From the NCBI GenBank assembly GCA_963740395.1, contig CAVUEP010000094.1, positions 48,611-112,610 on the forward strand: a stretch of DNA of 64,000 nucleotides. Reading direction: 5' to 3'. How positions within the stretch are numbered: position 1 is the stretch's first letter; each line of letters opens with the position of its first letter. Below the pieces are notes generated by a model. It saw nothing but the letters and a program-made list of their open reading frames with translations. It was not told where the DNA came from and searched no databases. The stretch is from CADEEN01 sp963740395. Lineage in GTDB: Bacteria > Pseudomonadota > Gammaproteobacteria > Burkholderiales > Burkholderiaceae_C. Both the position numbers and the translations under genes were made by a program. Of the stretch, positions 37,761-46,522 are shown in pieces.

Positions 37761-38993
37761 ATGGCCGCAAGGGAATACAAGGAGCTGGTGGTGGGCCTGG
37801 ACATCGGCACCTCCAAGGTGATGGCCGTGGTCGCCGAGGTGCTGCCCGACGGCGCGCTGCGCGTGGCCGGCCTGGGCATCGCCCCCTCGCACGGCCTCAA
37901 GCGCGGCGTCGTGGTCAACATCGACGCCACCGTGCAGTCGATCCAGCAGGCGCTGAAAGAGGCCGAGCTGATGGCCGACTGCAAGATCACGCGCGTCTAC
38001 ACCGGCATCACGGGCGGCCATATCCGCGGCCAGAACTCGACCGGCATGGTCATCGTGCGCGACAAGGAGGTGACGCAGATCGACGTCGCCCGCGTCGTCG
38101 AAACCGCCAAGGCGATCCACATCCCCAACGACCAGCGCCTGCTGCTGGTCGAGCCGCAGGAGTTCGTCATCGACGGCCACGAGGTCAAGGAACCGATCGG
38201 CATGAGCGGCGGGCGGCTCGAGGTCAAGGTGCACATCGTCACCGGCGCGCAGAGCGCGGCCGAGAACATCGTCAAGTGCGTGCGCCGCTGCGGCCTCGAG
38301 GTCGATCAGCTGGTGCTGAACCCGAGCGCGTCGAGCCAGGCCGTGCTGACCGCCGACGAGAGCGAGCTCGGCGTGGCGCTGGTCGACATCGGCGCCGGCA
38401 CCACCGACGTGCAGATCTTCACCGGCGGCTCGGTGCGCCACACGGCGGTGATCCCGATCGCCGGCGACCTGATCACGAGCGACATCGCGATGGCGCTGCG
38501 CACGCCGACCAAGGACGCCGAGGAGATCAAGGTCGAGTACGGCGTGGCCAAGCAGCTGCATCGCCGACCCGAGCGAGAACCTCGAGGTGCCGGGCCTGGG
38601 CGACCGCGCGCCGCGCCTGCTGAGCGCCAGGCACTGGCCGGCGTGATCGAGCCGCGCGTCGAGGAGATCTTCTCGCTCGTGCACCAGGTCATCCGCGACT
38701 CGGGCTACGAGGAGCTGCTGTCCTCGGGCATCGTGATCAGCGGCGGCTCGGCGGTCATGCCCGGCATGGTCGAGCTGGGCGAAGACATCTTTTTGAAGCC
38801 GGTGCGGCGCGGCAACCCGACCTACGCCGGCGCGCTGTTCGACATGGTGGCCAACCCGCGCTCGGCCACCGTGATGGGTCTGCTCGAAGAGGCGCGCCTG
38901 GCGCGCATGCGCGGGCACAAGGTGGCGGGCAAGGCCGGCTCGGTGAAGACCGTGCTCGGCCGCGCGCGCGACTGGTTCCTGGGAAATTTCTGA
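37761..38993 (+). CDS. ftsA: Cell division protein FtsA (two compensating indels)
   Basis: Actin-like membrane tether of FtsZ. Nucleotide-binding motifs are VVGLDIGTSKVMA, LVDIGAGTTDVQIF and ISGGSAVMPG. The C-terminal amphipathic helix is VLGRARDWFLGNF. Between about 38560 and 38622 the frame is displaced. Observed residues RRPEREPRGAGPG are meaningless, while the neighbouring frame reads ADPSENLEVPGLGDRAPRLL, as expected. An inserted base near 38561 and a lost base near 38618 explain this, and the total frame (410 residues) stays open. AGGA lies 9 bases before the ATG. Confidence 0.92.
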   Translation: MAAREYKELVVGLDIGTSKVMAVVAEVLPDGALRVAGLGIAPSHGLKRGVVVNIDATVQSIQQALKEAELMADCKITRVYTGITGGHIRGQNSTGMVIVRDKEVTQIDVARVVETAKAIHIPNDQRLLLVEPQEFVIDGHEVKEPIGMSGGRLEVKVHIVTGAQSAAENIVKCVRRCGLEVDQLVLNPSASSQAVLTADESELGVALVDIGAGTTDVQIFTGGSVRHTAVIPIAGDLITSDIAMALRTPTKDAEEIKVEYGVAKQLHRRPEREPRGAGPGRPRAAPAERQALAGVIEPRVEEIFSLVHQVIRDSGYEELLSSGIVISGGSAVMPGMVELGEDIFLKPVRRGNPTYAGALFDMVANPRSATVMGLLEEARLARMRGHKVAGKAGSVKTVLGRARDWFLGNF

Positions 38994-39003
38994 TGACGGA
39001 CGA

Positions 39004-39047
39004 AGGGCCCGGCGAGGCCCTGGCATTGGGTACTGAAACGTTTTTTT
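39004..39047 (+). promoter_or_regulatory. Hairpin followed by a T-run in the ftsA-ftsZ gap
   Basis: AGGGCC-CGGCGA-GGCCCT forms a perfect six-bp stem at 39004-39021, and seven Ts follow at 39041-39047. The T-run is 19 bases past the stem, too far for a standard terminator. It could modulate read-through into ftsZ or be a chance structure. Confidence 0.3.
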
Positions 39048-39081
39048 GTTGGCAACTGCAATCTCACGAAGGAGAAACACC

Positions 39082-40308
39082 ATGGCGATCGAAATGATCG
39101 AAGAATTCGACCTCGGCACCAGGATCAAGGTGATCGGCGTCGGCGGCGGCGGCGGCAACGCGGTCGAGCACATGATCGCCGACGACGTGCAAGGCGTGGA
39201 GTTCATCTGCGCCAACACCGACGCGCAGGCGCTGAACCGCAGCAATGCGCGCGCTACATCCTGCAGCTCGGCAGCACCGGGCTGGGCGCCGGCGCCAAGC
39301 CCGAGGCCGGCAAGGCCGCGGCCGAGGAGGCCGACGACCGCATCCGCGAGGCGATCGACGGCGCGCACATGCTGTTCATCACCGCCGGCATGGGCGGCGG
39401 CACCGGCACCGGCGCGGCGCCGGTGATCGCCCGCGTGGCCAAGGAGATGGGCATCCTGACCGTCGGCGTGGTCACCAAGCCCTTCGAGTTCGAAGGCAAC
39501 CGGCGCATGAAGCCGGCCGACATCGGCCTGGCCGAGCTCGAGGCCAATGTCGACTCGCTGATCGTGATCCTGAACGAGAAGCTGCTCGAGGTGCTGGGCG
39601 ACGACGTCACGCAGGAGCAGGCCTTCGCGCATGCCAACGACGTGCTGCACAACGCCGTCGGCGGCATCAGCGACATCATCCACATGCCCGGCCTGGTCAA
39701 CGTCGACTTCGAGGACGTCAAGACCGTGATGAGCGAGCCGGGCAAGGCGATGATGGGCACGGCCATCGCCAGCGGCCCGGACCGCGCCACCAAGGCCGCC
39801 GAGGCCGCCGTGGCCTGCCCGCTGCTCGAAGGCATCGACCTGTCGGGCGCGCGCGGCGTGCTGGTGCTGATCGCCGCGGGCAAGGCCAGCTTCAAGCTGA
39901 GCGAGAGCCGCAACGCGATGAACACCATCCGCCGCTACGCCGCCGACGACGCGCACGTGATCTACGGCACCGCCTACGACGAAGGCCTGGGCGACCAGCT
40001 GCGCGTGACCGTGATCGCCACCGGCCTGTCGCCCGGCCAGCGCGCCAGCAGGCACGCCGATCCAGGTGGTGCACAGCGCGCCGGTGCAGCGCACCGGCAC
40101 CGACAACCTGCCGGTCCTGAACCAGCGCGCTGGTCGCAACGCAGCGGCAGCAGCCGGCGCAGCGCACCGGCCACGACTACAGCCCGCTGACCACGCCGAG
40201 CGTGTGGCGCAACGGCCGCACCAGGCCGCGGCCAAGGTCGATGCGCTGGCCAGCAACGGCATGGACGAGATCGAGATCCCGGCGTTCCTGCGCAAGCAGG
40301 CGGACTGA
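39082..40308 (+). CDS. ftsZ: Cell division GTPase FtsZ (several frameshifts)
   Basis: Tubulin-like GTPase forming the division ring. The start MAIEMIEEFDLGTRIKVIGV has a strong GGAG site 8-11 bases before it. The GTP signature GMGGGTGTGAAPV and the C-terminal tail EIEIPAFLRKQAD, which binds FtsA and ZipA, are intact. Frame breaks lie near 39245 (a base missing in the stretch that should read SNAARYILQL), near 40045-40060, and in the C-terminal linker between about 40125 and 40225. The linker reads correctly as QRTGHDYSPLTTPSVWRNG in a neighbouring frame. About 409 residues after repair. Confidence 0.92.
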
Positions 40309-40317
40309 GCTGGCCCA

Positions 40318-40420
40318 CCCCCGGAGCGGCCTCGCGGCGCTCCCCCTCGGGGGCCAGCGCCAGCGGCCCGGCAGAGCCGGATCCGCGGCGGTGCTTGTCC
40401 CGGCTGCGGTCCTGGCGGGA
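40318..40420 (+). repeat. REP-like hairpin element after ftsZ
   Basis: A long GC hairpin, GGCGCTCCCCC-TC-GGGGG(CC)AGCGCC, spans 40336-40361, starting 28 bases after the ftsZ stop. Its style (GCTCCCCCTCGGGGG core and nearby GGCCC blocks) matches the elements at 31869 and 34469. It may also serve as a terminator or an mRNA 3' end for ftsZ, although no T-run follows. Confidence 0.55.
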
Positions 40421-40442
40421 CAGATCGCTGCTGCCCGATGGC

Positions 40443-41389
40443 GTGCTGCTCAGCCAACGCACGCCTGCAACGACCATCACCCGCGCCGTCGGCGTGGGCG
40501 TGCACGGCGGGCAGAAGGTCGAGCTGACGCTGCGGCCGGCGCCGCCCGACAGCGGCATCGTGTTCCGCCGCGTCGACCTGCCGCAGCCGGTGACGATTCC
40601 GGTGCAACCCGCAGGCGGTGTCGCGACACCCGCATGGCCATCGACGCTGAGCGCCGGGCGGCGACCCCGGCGCGCCCAAGGTGCAGACCGTCGAGCACCT
40701 GCTGTCGGCCTGCGCCGGCCTGGGCCTGGACAACCTGATCATCGACATCACCGCCGATGAGGTGCCGATGCTCGACGGCTCGGCGGCGAGCTTCGTGTTC
40801 CTGCTGCAGAGCGCGGGCATCGAACTGCAGGACGCGCCCAAGCGCTTCATCCGCGTGCTGAAGACGGTGGAGGTGCGCGACGGCGAGGGCGACAGCCTGA
40901 AGTGGGCGCGGCTGGATCCGTACCACGGCTACGTGCTGACCTTCGAGATCGAGTTCGACCACCCGGCCGTCAACGCCACCGGCCAGCGCGTCAGCTTCGA
41001 CATGGGCTCGGGCGCCTACAAGCGCGACATCGCGCGCGCGCGCACCTTCGGCTTCAGCAAGGACGTCGAGGCCATGCGCGCGCGCGGCCTGGGCCTGGGC
41101 GGCAGCATGGACAACGTGATCGTGCGTCGACGACACGCGCGTGCTCAATGCCGGCGGGCTGCGCTACGACGACGAATTCGTCAAGCACAAGATCCTCGAC
41201 GCCATCGGCGACTTGCACGTTGCCGGCCACCCGATGCTGGCCCACTACACCGCCTTCAAGAGCGGGCACGCGCTGAACAACCAGTTGTTGCGCGCGCTGC
41301 TGGCCGACGCCAGCGCCTACGAGATCGTCAGCTTCGACGATGCCGCCCAGGCCCCGGCCGGCTTTGCCGAGCTGGCGCCGGCCTGGTGA
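40443..41389 (+). CDS. lpxC: UDP-3-O-acyl-GlcNAc deacetylase LpxC (several frameshifts)
   Basis: Zinc enzyme committing lipid A synthesis. The GTG at 40443 begins (M)LLSQRTPATTITRAVGVGVH, aligning with the family start. Zinc and catalytic residues are in TVEHLLSACAG, FVKHKILDAIGD and SGHALNNQLL. The frame is displaced several times between about 40605 and 40665, and again near 41123 (extra base before DDTRVLNAGGLRYDDEF). The repaired length is about 305-315 residues, as usual. Essential in Gram-negative bacteria, so the breaks are most likely errors. Confidence 0.9.
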
Positions 41390-41402
41390 GCGAGCCCGCA
41401 CG

Positions 41403-41597
41403 ATGATGATCCTGCTGCGCCTGGTCTTCGGCCTGGCGCTGATTTCCACCCTGCTGTGCTTTGCGCTGTTCGCCTTTACCGGGCAGGCCGGCTGGCGCCA
41501 GCATGGCGTGAGAATCCTGAAGTGGACCCTGGTGGCCGCGGTCGTCGTCGGCGCGGGCATCCTGATCGAACACCTGCTACCCCTCTTGAACGCATGA
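41403..41597 (+). CDS. Small two-span membrane protein
   Basis: A 64-residue protein with two hydrophobic segments (about 4-24, LLRLVFGLALISTLLCFALF, and 40-60, VAAVVVGAGILIEHLLPLL) and a short basic loop (WRQHGVRILKW). The ATG at 41403 lies 13 bases after the lpxC stop. Its own stop overlaps the next gene start (ATGA). I do not recognise a named family. The tight coupling and regular hydropathy argue that it is real. Confidence 0.65.
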   Translation: MMILLRLVFGLALISTLLCFALFAFTGQAGWRQHGVRILKWTLVAAVVVGAGILIEHLLPLLNA

Positions 41598-41809
41598 CCG
41601 CCTTCTACTGGATCATGGGCACGCTCACGGTCGGCAGCTTCCTGCCGTGCCTGCTCTACATCGTGCTGTACGCGACCACCGGCGAAGAGGCCTGTGCGCG
41701 CCGTGCGCGCATCTTCTGGAACTCGGCCAAGCTGTTCGGCCTGCTGGGCTTCAATATCGGCATCTGGGGCCATGTGGTGGCGGCCCTGTGGCAGATGGCA
41801 TTTGGCTGA
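41594..41809 (+). CDS. Small two-span membrane protein, coupled to the previous gene
   Basis: A 71-residue protein starting MTAFYWIMGTLTVGSFLPCL. It has hydrophobic segments at about 7-27 and 46-67 separated by a charged loop (GEEACARRARIFW). The start overlaps the preceding stop by 4 bases, implying coupled translation and equal production. No named family is recognised. The pair may form a complex, but nothing in sequence shows what it does. Confidence 0.65.
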   Translation: MTAFYWIMGTLTVGSFLPCLLYIVLYATTGEEACARRARIFWNSAKLFGLLGFNIGIWGHVVAALWQMAFG

Positions 41810-41821
41810 ACGCGGCGCGTC

Positions 41822-41841
41822 GCCGCTGGCCTGCCAGCGGC
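41822..41841 (+). terminator. Stem-loop after the small membrane-protein pair
   Basis: GCCGCTGGC-CT-GCCAGCGGC is a perfect nine-bp stem 12 bases after the stop of the second small gene. No T-run follows, so intrinsic termination is doubtful. It may protect the end of the cluster mRNA. Confidence 0.3.
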
Positions 41842-41972
41842 AGCGGCGCTTGGTTGCGCCACTTGTACGAAGCGTGTAGAAGCCCGAACTGACCCGCACA
41901 GCGCCACCTATTCGTCGCATCGGCGCGCCGGCTCGAACTGCACACTGCGCTGGAACAGCGACAGGACGAACC

Positions 41973-43085
41973 ATGACCAAGATCCACGACCGGCACGGGC
42001 GCAGCGCCCTGTGCCGCAGCATTGCATGCACGCGCCGGGCCGGTGCGGTCTGGCTCGCACTGGCGGCGTGCCTGGCGCCCTGGAGCCCCAGCGCGGCCCA
42101 AGCGCCGGCCACGCCAGCGCAGCAGTTGCGCATCGTCGGCGGCCTGGCCGGCGTCAACCAGTACACGCGCCACGAAGAGCCATTCTGGACGCGCGAACTG
42201 GCGCGCCTGAGCGGCGGCCGTCTGAGCGCCGAGATCGTGCCGTTCGACCGCGCCGGCATCCGTGGCCAGGAGATGCTGCGCCTGGTGCAGCTCGGTGCGG
42301 TGCCGTTCGGCACCTCGCTGCTGAACCTGAGTGCGGCGCATGACGCCGAATTCGGCATTCCCGACCTGGCCGGGCTGAACCCGGACGTGGCAACGCTGCG
42401 CCGCAGCGTCGGCGCCTTCCGCCCGCACCTTCACAAGGCACTGCGCGAGCGCTATGGCAGCGAGCTGCTGGCCATCTACGCCTACCCCGCGCAGGCCACT
42501 TTTTGCGCCAAGCCGCTGGCGAGCCTGGCCGATCTGGCGGGGCGCAGGATCCGCGTGTCCAGCGCCACGCAGTCGGACTGGGTCACGGCGCTCGGGGCGA
42601 CGCCGGTGCAGACCCCCTTTGCCGAGATCGTTGCCAATGTGCGCAGCGGCAACATCGACTGCGCCATCACCGGCACCATGTCGGGCAATACCATCGGTCT
42701 GCACGAGGTCACGACGCACCTGCACACCGCGCCCGTCAATTGGGGTGTGGCGGCTTTCGTGGCCAACGGCGACGCGTGGGCCGCCTTGCCGGCCGACATG
42801 CAATCGTTGCTGCAGCGTGAACTGCCCAAGCTGGAACAAGCCATCTGGGCCGAAGCCGAGAAGGAAACCGGCGACGGGATCGCCTGCAACACGGGGGCGC
42901 CGACCTGCACCGGCGGACGCAAGGGCCGGATGGTCGAGGTCCGGGCAAGCGCGGCCGACGCCGGCCGGCGCCAGGAGATCCTGGTCAATGCCGTGATTCC
43001 CGGCTGGCTCAAGCGCTGTGGACCGCAATGCGCCGCGATCTGGAAACAGACCGTGGGCGTGACCAGCGGCGTTGACCTGCGCTGA
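41973..43085 (+). CDS. TRAP-type (DctP-family) periplasmic solute-binding protein
   Basis: A secreted binding protein of 370 residues with a signal peptide (about residues 22-43, AVWLALAACLAPWSPSAAQA). The DctP-like core has LASLADLAGRRIRVSS, the region where family members place the ligand-binding Arg, then TPVQTPFAEIVANVRSG and GLHEVTTHLHT. Four cysteines lie near the C-terminus (ACNTGAPTCTG, RCGPQC). There are no DctQ or DctM membrane subunits beside it. The next gene is a hybrid sensor kinase, so it may feed sensing rather than transport. Ligand unknown. Confidence 0.85.
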   Translation: MTKIHDRHGRSALCRSIACTRRAGAVWLALAACLAPWSPSAAQAPATPAQQLRIVGGLAGVNQYTRHEEPFWTRELARLSGGRLSAEIVPFDRAGIRGQEMLRLVQLGAVPFGTSLLNLSAAHDAEFGIPDLAGLNPDVATLRRSVGAFRPHLHKALRERYGSELLAIYAYPAQATFCAKPLASLADLAGRRIRVSSATQSDWVTALGATPVQTPFAEIVANVRSGNIDCAITGTMSGNTIGLHEVTTHLHTAPVNWGVAAFVANGDAWAALPADMQSLLQRELPKLEQAIWAEAEKETGDGIACNTGAPTCTGGRKGRMVEVRASAADAGRRQEILVNAVIPGWLKRCGPQCAAIWKQTVGVTSGVDLR

Positions 43086-43123
43086 ATGCGGTGCTGAGGG
43101 CAGGCCACCGCAGCCCCCGATTC

Positions 43124-45616
43124 ATGGCAAGCGTCCAGTCCAGGGGCCATCAGACCTTCGCGGTCTGGGCCAGCGTGAGCGCACTCGTCGTCGCCGCGGT
43201 GGGTGCGGCCGCCGGGCTGAACGCGCAGGGCGAACGCAATGCGATCCGCGAGACCGAGGTCCGCGTCGAGCGCTTTGTCAGCGGCGCCGAGGCGGTGCTC
43301 AACCGCACCTTGATCGAGATCGATCTGCTGCTTGCCGACAAGAGCTATCTGCTCTCGAGCGACGGCAGCTTCGAGCGCGATGTGGCCGAGCCGAAGTTGC
43401 GCGGCGTCCTCAAGCGCAACCTTGAGTTCCGAGACATGGCCGTGATCGATGCCGAAGGCCGCGTGCTGGCCGCGGCGCGTGAACAGACCGAACGCCTGGG
43501 TGTGCCGCTGCCGGCGCAGTTCGCCGAGCGCGTCCTGGGTCAGGCCACGCCGATGCTGGCCATCAGCTCGCCGGTGCGCAACCCAGCCACCTCCGAACTG
43601 GCGCTCTACTTTGCCCGGCCGATCGACTTGACGCCCGGTCGGCGTGTGCTGGCGGTGGCCGAAGTGCCGGTCTCGATCGTCACGACGATCCTGGCGCAGT
43701 CGGTGCAGATTCCGGGCCTGGTGGTCACGCTGGAGCGCGACGACGGCGAATTGCTGGCCAGCGTGCCTGCCAGCCACGCGCAACTGGGCAAGCGCCTGGC
43801 GGCCGCGTTGCCGGCCGATGCCCTGAGCGGCACACCGGCGCGTGCGGCGGGTCGGCTCGATGGCCAGCCGTCGATTGTCTCTGCGCGGCCGTCGCTGTAC
43901 CGGTCGCTGCGCATTTCCGCAGGGATACCGGAGTCGGCAGCGCTGGCGGATTGGCGGCAGAGCCGAACCCTGATCCTGGGCGCGGCGGCGGCCTTCGTCG
44001 TGATGCTCATCGCGGCCGGCGGCGCGACCCACTGGCAGTTGGGTCGGCTGGCCCGCGCGCGTCTCGAGGTCTCGCAAGCCAAGGACATCATGGACCAGGC
44101 GATGGCGTCGATGGCGGACGGCTTCCTGCTGTGCGATGTCGAGGACCGCGTGGTCGCGTGGAACGAGCGCTATCTGGAGATGTACCCGTGGCTGCGTTCG
44201 GTGATCGGCGTCGGTGTGAGTTTCGAAGTGCTCGTCGACCGCGCCGCCGAGGCGCTTCCGTTTGACGCGGCCGACCCCGCGCAGCAGCAGGCCTGGCGCA
44301 AGACGCGGCTGGCACAGCATCGCAGCGGCCGCGGCATGTTCGAGCAGGTGCTCGAGGATGGGCGCGTCATCCACGTGATCGAGCGCCGCACACCCGACGG
44401 CGGTCTGGTCAGCGTGATGCGCGACATCACGCTGGCCGAGCGCGAGCTGGCACAAGCGAAGGCGGCTGCCGAATCCGCAAATCAGGCCAAGTCGCAGTTC
44501 CTGGCCGCCATGAGCCATGAGATCCGAACGCCGCTCAACGGCGTCCTGGGCATGAACAGCTTGCTGCTCAAGACCGAGCTCACGGACAAGCAGCGCGAGT
44601 ACGCGCGCACGATCCGCAGTTCCGGCAAGGCCCTGCTGGCACTGATCAACGACATCCTGGACCTCTCAAGGGTCGAGGCCGGGCGGCTCGAGCTCGTGAT
44701 CGCCGATTTCGATCCGCGCCGCCTGATCGACGAAGTGGCCGATTCGGTTGCAACACGGGCGCGCGAGAAGGGCCTGTCGTTCGGTGTGCAGTTCCAGAAC
44801 GGTCTGCCCGAAGTGCTCCGAGGCGACGAAGGGCGGCTGCGCCAGGTGCTGTTCAACCTGATCGGCAATGCCGTCAAGTTCACCGACCAGGGCCGCGTGA
44901 GCGTCGATGTCGGTTACCGCTGGCTGGACGCCGCCGCCGCCGAGCTGAGCATCGCCGTGCGCGACACCGGCATAGGCATTCCCGACGCGGCGCTGAGCAC
45001 CCTGTTCGAGCGCTTCATCCAGGCCGACAGCAGTATTGCTCGCCGCTACGGCGGTAGCGGCCTGGGGCTGGCCATCAGCCACGGCCTCGTGCAGCTGATG
45101 GGGGGTCGCATCGACGTCCAGACCGAGGTGGGTCGAGGCAGCTGTTTCCGCGTCACGGTGGTGCTGCAGCGCGGCCACGCCCAACGCCTGGCGGTTCCCG
45201 ACACCCGTTCCGATGCCGCGGGCGACATGGTCGAGGGCCTGCGCATCCTGGTCGCCGAGGACAACGCGGTGAACCAGCTGGTCATCAGCGCCATGCTCGA
45301 GCAGTTGGGCCACAGCTGTGCACTGGCCCACGACGGTGTCGAGGCGGTGGCCATGGTTCAGCAGGGAACGTTCGACCTCGTGCTGATGGACATCCAGATG
45401 CCCAACCTGGACGGGCTGTCCGCCACGCGCAAGATTCGCGCGCTCGAGGGCCGCGTCGCGTCGATCCCGATCGTGGCACTGACCGCCAACGCCATGGTCG
45501 AGGACCGCGCGGCCTATCTCCAGGCCGGTATGGACGACCATGTGCCCAAGCCGGTCGAGGCCCGCGAGCTCTCGGGCGCCATCGCACGCGTGATGGCCCT
45601 GCAGCGCGCCGACTGA
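43124..45616 (+). CDS. Hybrid sensor histidine kinase with PAS and receiver domains
   Basis: Membrane sensor of about 830 residues. It has a transmembrane segment (about 12-32), a periplasmic sensor of roughly 260 residues, and a second transmembrane segment (about 285-305). A PAS-like domain follows (DGFLLCDVEDRVVAWNERYL), then HisKA with AMSHEIRTPLNGVLG, the ATPase domain (LIGNAVKFT, DTGIGIP, GGSGLGLAISHGL) and a C-terminal receiver with VLMDIQMPNLDG (phospho-Asp) and PKPV. The ATG at 43124 was chosen; a GTG at 43091 is 5 bases after the TRAP stop. No partner regulator is adjacent. Confidence 0.9.
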   Translation: MASVQSRGHQTFAVWASVSALVVAAVGAAAGLNAQGERNAIRETEVRVERFVSGAEAVLNRTLIEIDLLLADKSYLLSSDGSFERDVAEPKLRGVLKRNLEFRDMAVIDAEGRVLAAAREQTERLGVPLPAQFAERVLGQATPMLAISSPVRNPATSELALYFARPIDLTPGRRVLAVAEVPVSIVTTILAQSVQIPGLVVTLERDDGELLASVPASHAQLGKRLAAALPADALSGTPARAAGRLDGQPSIVSARPSLYRSLRISAGIPESAALADWRQSRTLILGAAAAFVVMLIAAGGATHWQLGRLARARLEVSQAKDIMDQAMASMADGFLLCDVEDRVVAWNERYLEMYPWLRSVIGVGVSFEVLVDRAAEALPFDAADPAQQQAWRKTRLAQHRSGRGMFEQVLEDGRVIHVIERRTPDGGLVSVMRDITLAERELAQAKAAAESANQAKSQFLAAMSHEIRTPLNGVLGMNSLLLKTELTDKQREYARTIRSSGKALLALINDILDLSRVEAGRLELVIADFDPRRLIDEVADSVATRAREKGLSFGVQFQNGLPEVLRGDEGRLRQVLFNLIGNAVKFTDQGRVSVDVGYRWLDAAAAELSIAVRDTGIGIPDAALSTLFERFIQADSSIARRYGGSGLGLAISHGLVQLMGGRIDVQTEVGRGSCFRVTVVLQRGHAQRLAVPDTRSDAAGDMVEGLRILVAEDNAVNQLVISAMLEQLGHSCALAHDGVEAVAMVQQGTFDLVLMDIQMPNLDGLSATRKIRALEGRVASIPIVALTANAMVEDRAAYLQAGMDDHVPKPVEARELSGAIARVMALQRAD

Positions 45617-45652
45617 GGCCGGGACGTCTTGGCGCGCGCGGACCGCGGGCGT

Positions 45653-46522
45653 TCAGGCGCGCAGCAGTTCGTTGACGCTGGTCTTGGCGCGGGTCTGCGC
45701 GTCGACCTTCTTGACGATCACGGCGCAGGCGGTGCTGTAGCTGCCGTCGGCCGCGGGCAGGGTGCCGGCGATCACGACCGAGCCGGCCGGAATGCGGCCG
45801 TAGCTGATCTGGCGCGTCTCGCGGTCCAGGATCTTCGTGCTCTGGCTCAGCTGCACGCCCATCGCGATGACGGAGTTCTCTTCGACGACGACGCCTTCGA
45901 CGACCGAAGAATGGGTGCCGATGAAGCAGTTGTCCTCGACGATCGTCGGCAGGGCCTGCATCGGCTCGAGCACGCCGCCGATGCACACGCCCACGCTCAG
46001 GTGCACCGACTTGCCGATCTGCGCGCATGAGCCCACATTGACCCAGCCGTCGACCATCGTGCCCTGGTCGACATAGGCGCCGATGTTGACGAAGCTGGGC
46101 ATGACGACGACGTTGCGGGCCAGGTAGGCGCCGCGGCGCACCATGGCCGGGGGAACCGTGCGTACCCCGGTGGCGCGCATCTCGGCCTCGTCGAAGCCGG
46201 AGAACTTGGAGTCGACCTTGTCGAAGTGGGTCATGTAGCCGCTGCGCAGCAGCTTGCTGTCGTTCATCCTGAACGACAGCAAGACCGCCTTCTTGATCCA
46301 CTGGTTGACCGTCCAGTCGCCGACGCCGCGGCGTTCGGCCACGCGCAGGCGGCCTGCGTCCAGGCCGTCGATGACGAATTCGACCGCGTCATGAACGATG
46401 GTCGGATGGACCGCGCCGGGACTGTCCTGCCACGCGCGTTCGATGAGGTCCGCGAGTTCGCGCAAGGTCGATGCGTCGAGCGCGCCGTCGGGGGTGTCAA
46501 GCATTGGGGAGGCGTTGGACAT
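45653..46522 (-). CDS. dapD: Tetrahydrodipicolinate N-succinyltransferase
   Basis: Makes N-succinyl-2-amino-6-ketopimelate in the succinylase route to meso-DAP and lysine. The C-terminal two-thirds is a left-handed beta-helix of hexapeptide repeats (PSFVNIGAYVDQGTMVDGW, CFIGTHSSVVEGVVVEENSV). It has 289 residues against 274 in E. coli. It fits the DAP-type MurE in this window. The start region overlaps the end of the EamA-family gene by 26 bases, so the two are probably cotranscribed. Confidence 0.94.
   Translation of the reverse strand: MSNASPMLDTPDGALDASTLRELADLIERAWQDSPGAVHPTIVHDAVEFVIDGLDAGRLRVAERRGVGDWTVNQWIKKAVLLSFRMNDSKLLRSGYMTHFDKVDSKFSGFDEAEMRATGVRTVPPAMVRRGAYLARNVVVMPSFVNIGAYVDQGTMVDGWVNVGSCAQIGKSVHLSVGVCIGGVLEPMQALPTIVEDNCFIGTHSSVVEGVVVEENSVIAMGVQLSQSTKILDRETRQISYGRIPAGSVVIAGTLPAADGSYSTACAVIVKKVDAQTRAKTSVNELLRA

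Noticed and set aside
33319..37821. A 1500-codon open frame on the plus strand through murG, murC and ddl
   Set aside because: It is a wrong-frame shadow of several well-conserved genes, Arg/Ala-rich without motifs; only its ddl part is real.
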